Assembly: GCF_003268025.1 (NCBI RefSeq)
Contig: NZ_QLUW01000005.1
Location: 248,001-312,000 of the forward strand
Length of the DNA stretch: 64,000 nt
From: Paenibacillus montanisoli
GTDB lineage: Bacteria; Bacillota; Bacilli; Paenibacillales; Paenibacillaceae
Direction of reading: 5' to 3'
Shown: positions 60,862 through 64,000 of the stretch, in pieces
How the letters are laid out: the number at the start of each line of letters is the position of its first letter
Numbering within the stretch: position 1 is the stretch's first letter
Program-made: the position numbers and the translations under genes
The notes under the pieces: generated by a model
What the model was told of the DNA's origin: nothing
What the model saw: the letters and a program-made list of their open reading frames with translations, nothing else
Databases searched by the model: none

Positions 60862-61961
60862 TACTCCTCTATGATCCAAGGTTTGACGGTCAAAATACGG
60901 GAAAACTGCCCCGGCAGCCTGTCCCACGTCACGCCGCGGTCAAGCGAGCAGTAGATCTCGCCCGATGTTGTGCCGAAATAGAGGCCGTATGGGTCGAGCG
61001 AATCGACAGCCATCGCGTCGCGAAGCACGCTGACATGGCGCTCCTCGTCCGGCATGACATCGCCGATCGGCTCCCAGCGGCTTTCTCCCGGCCGCATGCC
61101 GTAAACCAGCATCCTGCCGCCTTTCATCGAACGCTGCTCGCTGCTCTCCAGCGGCACGAGGAACAGATCGCCCGTCGGCGAAACGCTGATCGGGAAGCCG
61201 AATGGCGCGTCATCGCCTTTCAAGGTCAAGCCTTCCTCGATCGGGAACCAATTGTCTCCGCCGTCCGTCGTTTTGAACACGCCGCCATGCTCCTGCATGT
61301 AGAGGGTGTTCGGGTCAACCGGGTTGATAACCATCTTATGAATGCAGTAGCCGATCTCGTCTTCCGGCTGCCCTGTCGGCACGCGCCCCAGCCCTTTATT
61401 GCACGCCTTCCACGTTTCGCCGCCGTCCTCGCTCCGGAAGACGCCGACTGCCGACATGGCGACCCACATGCGCTGTTTATTGTCCGGATCGATGATAATC
61501 GTATGCAGGCACATGCCGCCTGCGCCAGGGTACCAATTCGGCCGCGTCGGATGCGACGTCAAGCCCTTCATCTCGCGCCAATTCTCGCCTCGGTCATAAC
61601 TGACGAACAAGCCCGCTTCCTCGGCCCCGGCGTACAGCGTATCCGGCTCCGATGCCGGACCGGGTACGAGCTGCCAGATCCGGTTCAAGGCGAATCCGCT
61701 TTCCTGGGAATAGGACGGGCCGTTCTCGATTTGCCTCCAGCTCTCGCCCATATCATCCGATACGCGTATGGATGCGCCGTAAGCGGCATGCGAAGTGCCT
61801 GCATAAATCCGGTTGCCGTGCCTGCTGTCGCCTAGCACGCTATACGCTTCCCAGCCCGGCAAGAATGGACCGCTTAGCTTCCATTCCTTCCTCTCCAGGT
61901 TCGAGGTATATTGAAATACCCCTTTATTCGTTCCGATCAACAAAACAACCCGTTTTCCCAT
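60861..61961 (-). CDS. BNR/Asp-box beta-propeller (WD40/YVTN/BNR-like) protein
   Basis: 366 residues, without a signal peptide. Asp-box repeats (S-x-D-x-G-x-x-W) occur repeatedly: RVSDDMGESWRQI, VSYDRGENWREM, RSEDGGETWKAC, KTTDGGDNWFPI and CSLDRGVTWDRL, spaced as blades of a beta-propeller. It resembles VPS10/sialidase-like propellers but has no obvious sialidase Arg triad. It is the first gene of the cassette, overlapping the MoaD-like gene. A protein- or ligand-binding role linked with that modifier is plausible. The substrate is unknown. Confidence 0.83.
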   Translation of the reverse strand: MGKRVVLLIGTNKGVFQYTSNLERKEWKLSGPFLPGWEAYSVLGDSRHGNRIYAGTSHAAYGASIRVSDDMGESWRQIENGPSYSQESGFALNRIWQLVPGPASEPDTLYAGAEEAGLFVSYDRGENWREMKGLTSHPTRPNWYPGAGGMCLHTIIIDPDNKQRMWVAMSAVGVFRSEDGGETWKACNKGLGRVPTGQPEDEIGYCIHKMVINPVDPNTLYMQEHGGVFKTTDGGDNWFPIEEGLTLKGDDAPFGFPISVSPTGDLFLVPLESSEQRSMKGGRMLVYGMRPGESRWEPIGDVMPDEERHVSVLRDAMAVDSLDPYGLYFGTTSGEIYCSLDRGVTWDRLPGQFSRILTVKPWIIEE

Positions 61962-62062
61962 TTAAGTGAATTCCTCCTTGGCTAATATGGCTGAATCCTT
62001 CTCCATATTCTTCGCCTAAATGGTAACGAATTCCTGCCGATACCCGAACGGATGCTCGCATT

Positions 62063-63091
62063 TTATTTTATCCCGAGCGCCTGCAGCTCCTGATCGACCC
62101 GCTGCTTCAGCGCCTTCTTCGCGGTATCCTCCAGGAAAGCTGCATTCACGCCGTTGCGGATTATCGCCCCCAGCTCCGCATCCGTAAAATCAAACTTCTC
62201 CGACACAATGCGGTACTCGCGCGTAATGTCGGTGCCCGAAACGCCGGGATTGTCGGTATTGAGCGTTATGACGAGCCCTTGATCATAGTAGTCGCGAATC
62301 GGATACACGTCCCAGTCCGCCACCGCCTTCGTCTGAATGTTGCTGACCGGGCACATTTCCAGCGGAATGCGCTGCTCCAGCATCATCTGCAGAATAGCCG
62401 GATTTTCCCGCAGTCTGACGCCATGCCCGATCCGGGAGGCGCCGAGATGCTTCACGGCAACGTAGACGTTCTCTGCCCCGGCCGCTTCGCCGGCATGAAT
62501 CGTGACAGGCAGCGACCGCTTATGAGCAAGCGCGAATACCTCGCGGAACAGCTCCGGAGGAAAGGAAGCCTCGTCCCCCGCCAAATCGACGGCAACCAGG
62601 CCGCGACCCTCGTACTTCGCGGCGGCCTCGATCACCTCGAGATTGTCCTCGCGTTCGTGGTGGCGCATGCAAATGGCGATGGCGCGGCCCACGATATCGT
62701 GTTCCTTCTCCGCCCGCTTGATGCCCTCGATAACATGATGAATCGCCTGTTCCGGGTGAAGCCAGTGCCGCGTATGCAGCTGAGGCGCAAACCGCACCTC
62801 AATATAGCGGCAGTTGTGCGCGGCGGCCCGCGCCAGCGTCTCGTATGCAACGCGCTCAAGCGCCGCGCCTGACTGAAGGAAGCGCGTCGTGAAGTCAAAC
62901 TTGCTTAAGTATTCCACCAAGCTGCGGCATTCTTCATCCACCTGCATATAGGGGACCAAGCCTGCAGCATCGCGAGCCGGCAGCTCTATCCCCTCGGCCG
63001 CCGCAATCTCAAGGGCGGTCTCCGGACTTAAGCTTCCGTCCAGATGAACATGTAGGTCCACCTTCGGCAACAGATGCCATTTGTTCTTCAT
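62063..63091 (-). CDS. add: Adenosine deaminase
   Basis: 342 residues from ATG 63091 (MKNKWHLLPKVDLHVHLDGS), after AAAGGAAG; the longer frame is not supported. Zinc ligands and catalytic residues: HVH (H14, H16), HAGEAAG with His and Glu, SRIGHGVRL with His, and TLNTDNPGVSG with Asp. It deaminates adenosine to inosine, or possibly adenine or another aminated purine, as this superfamily includes several specificities. Purine salvage in the cytoplasm. Monocistronic by spacing. Confidence 0.93.
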   Translation of the reverse strand: MKNKWHLLPKVDLHVHLDGSLSPETALEIAAAEGIELPARDAAGLVPYMQVDEECRSLVEYLSKFDFTTRFLQSGAALERVAYETLARAAAHNCRYIEVRFAPQLHTRHWLHPEQAIHHVIEGIKRAEKEHDIVGRAIAICMRHHEREDNLEVIEAAAKYEGRGLVAVDLAGDEASFPPELFREVFALAHKRSLPVTIHAGEAAGAENVYVAVKHLGASRIGHGVRLRENPAILQMMLEQRIPLEMCPVSNIQTKAVADWDVYPIRDYYDQGLVITLNTDNPGVSGTDITREYRIVSEKFDFTDAELGAIIRNGVNAAFLEDTAKKALKQRVDQELQALGIK

Positions 63092-63266
63092 CCGAAACTT
63101 CCTTTCGTTATGTATTGTTTCGCTAGTGTAGCCAATTGGAAAGGTTTTGATAAGAAGATAGCCTATTATATCGGACATTGGAGGATTCTGTCGATTGGTG
63201 ACGAACTACATTACCAAGCGAACTGGGTATAATTTCCCGGTTCCGCTTGGAAGGAGTTTGTGTACC

Positions 63267-64000
63267 TTGGATAGCTTTAATGACGATATGCAATTGCGGT
63301 ACGCGACTCCTCGAAGAACATGGTTCCTCCTTCTGCTGATCACGATTGCGCTTGGCAGCTGCTTCTGGTTGATCATGGGCGCCTACGGCCGCTGGCTGCA
63401 TAAAGAAGTTTATCATGACGCCTCTCACGAGCTTGCCGCAAATGCTTCTTCGCTGACGCTTGCGCTTGAGCGCAAGCTGCTATTGGCGGACGGTCTGAAG
63501 GCGTTTGTCGATACATCGCTGATGGATGGCGGATCGCTTGACCAGCAGCATTTTGAGAGATTTTCGGAGAACTTTATCGGGAGCATTCGCTGCATTCGCA
63601 ACTTATCGGTCTACCCGGGCGGCGTGGCGAAATTCGTGTACCCGCTTCAGAGCAACAAGAGCATCCTCGGGCTTGATCTCTTTGCTGATCCGGACCCCGG
63701 CATCCGGGACAATGCGGTCCGGACGAAGGAACTTCGTACGAAGACGATCGTCGGCCCCTTCGAACTGACGCAAGGCGGGCTTGGCATGCTGTCGAGGCAA
63801 TCGATCTTCGTTGACGGGCAGTTCTGGGGCTTCGTCTCTATCGTGCTGGATGTGCCGCCGATCCTGGAGGAAGCCGGCCTGACGAGGGCCAATAAGGGCA
63901 TCGACCTGGCCGTGAAAGCGAACGGAAACGTGATTTTCGGAGATCCGCATCTCTTTGACCGTTCTCCGCTCCTCGATAAAGTGGTTTTCGTCGAAGGCAG
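63267..64000 (+). CDS. CHASE-domain sensor protein (3' truncated by window edge)
   Basis: 244 codons are visible from TTG 63267, which has GGAAGGAG ten bases upstream; the frame stays open to the window end. It begins DSFNDDMQLRYATPRRTWF. One membrane segment follows (FLLLLITIALGSCFWLIMG, about residues 20-38). An extracellular CHASE domain comes next (NASSLTLALERKLLLADGLK, NLSVYPGGVAKFVYPL, FWGFVSIVLDV). The output domain lies outside; CHASE proteins in this group commonly end in diguanylate cyclase (GGDEF) or histidine kinase domains. Ligand unknown. Confidence 0.75.
   Translation, partial: MDSFNDDMQLRYATPRRTWFLLLLITIALGSCFWLIMGAYGRWLHKEVYHDASHELAANASSLTLALERKLLLADGLKAFVDTSLMDGGSLDQQHFERFSENFIGSIRCIRNLSVYPGGVAKFVYPLQSNKSILGLDLFADPDPGIRDNAVRTKELRTKTIVGPFELTQGGLGMLSRQSIFVDGQFWGFVSIVLDVPPILEEAGLTRANKGIDLAVKANGNVIFGDPHLFDRSPLLDKVVFVEG

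Noticed and set aside
1-64000. tRNA, rRNA, prophage, insertion sequence or toxin-antitoxin genes
   Set aside because: No cloverleaf-like sequences, transposase motifs, integrase motifs or toxin/antitoxin pairs were recognised by eye; a tRNAscan-SE or ISfinder run would settle this.

Overview
The window reads as a chromosomal segment of a Gram-positive, spore-forming member of the Firmicutes, most likely Paenibacillus or a close relative such as Cohnella. The reasons are: strong AGGAGG-type ribosome binding sites with frequent TTG starts; LplA/B/C- and YesM/YesN-type sugar modules; a Gmad2 spore-germination-type domain and a copper-amine-oxidase-N 'stalk' domain; homologues of Bacillus YerD, YwbE, YuzB, NamA, TagA and bacterial NOS; and moderately GC-rich, mixed-strand gene order. 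No rRNA, tRNA, phage, insertion sequence or CRISPR array was seen.

Layout. 1-1.9 kb: the 3' end of an assimilatory nitrate reductase gene, convergent with mobA, which makes the cofactor for that kind of enzyme. 2-8.5 kb: a minus-strand carbohydrate operon (GH172/DUF2961 enzyme, solute-binding lipoprotein, two permeases, a glutamine-amidotransferase-like protein, an M24 peptidase). 8.6-13.8 kb: three AraC regulators around a predicted di-iron ferritin-like protein and a phytanoyl-CoA-dioxygenase-like enzyme. 14.2-20.2 kb: glnS, then a MarR gene with a heterodimeric ABC exporter. 20.3-22.6 kb: a YerD-type glutamate-synthase-domain protein and a YceI protein.

22.6-32.3 kb: a second carbohydrate locus (GH36-like enzyme, six-hairpin glycosidase, LplC/LplB-type permeases, binding lipoprotein, YesN/YesM two-component system). 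32.5-36.0 kb: OhrR-type regulator, ankyrin protein with a CcdC-like membrane protein, YhcH and YwbE. 36.1-37.0 kb: a DUF1450 gene under a Fur-box promoter, then ferritin. 37.3-43.4 kb: TagA/WecG glycosyltransferase, a decapeptide-repeat protein, two secreted proteins, a VOC protein, an acetyltransferase and a DEAD-box helicase with a long repetitive tail.

43.6-48.3 kb: a redox group (small membrane protein, frameshifted apbE, ferric-reductase-like membrane protein, bacterial NOS, old-yellow-enzyme homologue, cupin). 48.4-52.4 kb: two acetyltransferases, a 52-bp tandem repeat, a TetM/EF-G-like GTPase and a phosphoesterase. 52.5-56.4 kb: two exported cupredoxin proteins next to an ECF sigma/anti-sigma pair. 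56.3-64 kb: a nuclease-XPD-type helicase, a cold-shock gene with a long leader, an E1-like / ubiquitin-like / beta-propeller cassette, adenosine deaminase, and the start of a CHASE-domain sensor.

The less ordinary items are the E1-like/MoaD-like/propeller cassette (59.4-62.0 kb), the broken apbE in an otherwise intact redox group, the cupredoxin/ECF group, the decapeptide-repeat protein, and the ferritin-like/dioxygenase neighbourhood. Nothing here proves a wholly new system. All assignments come from reading motifs, not from database searches. Where a ribosome binding site decided it, the start given is the one it supports, not the longest open frame.
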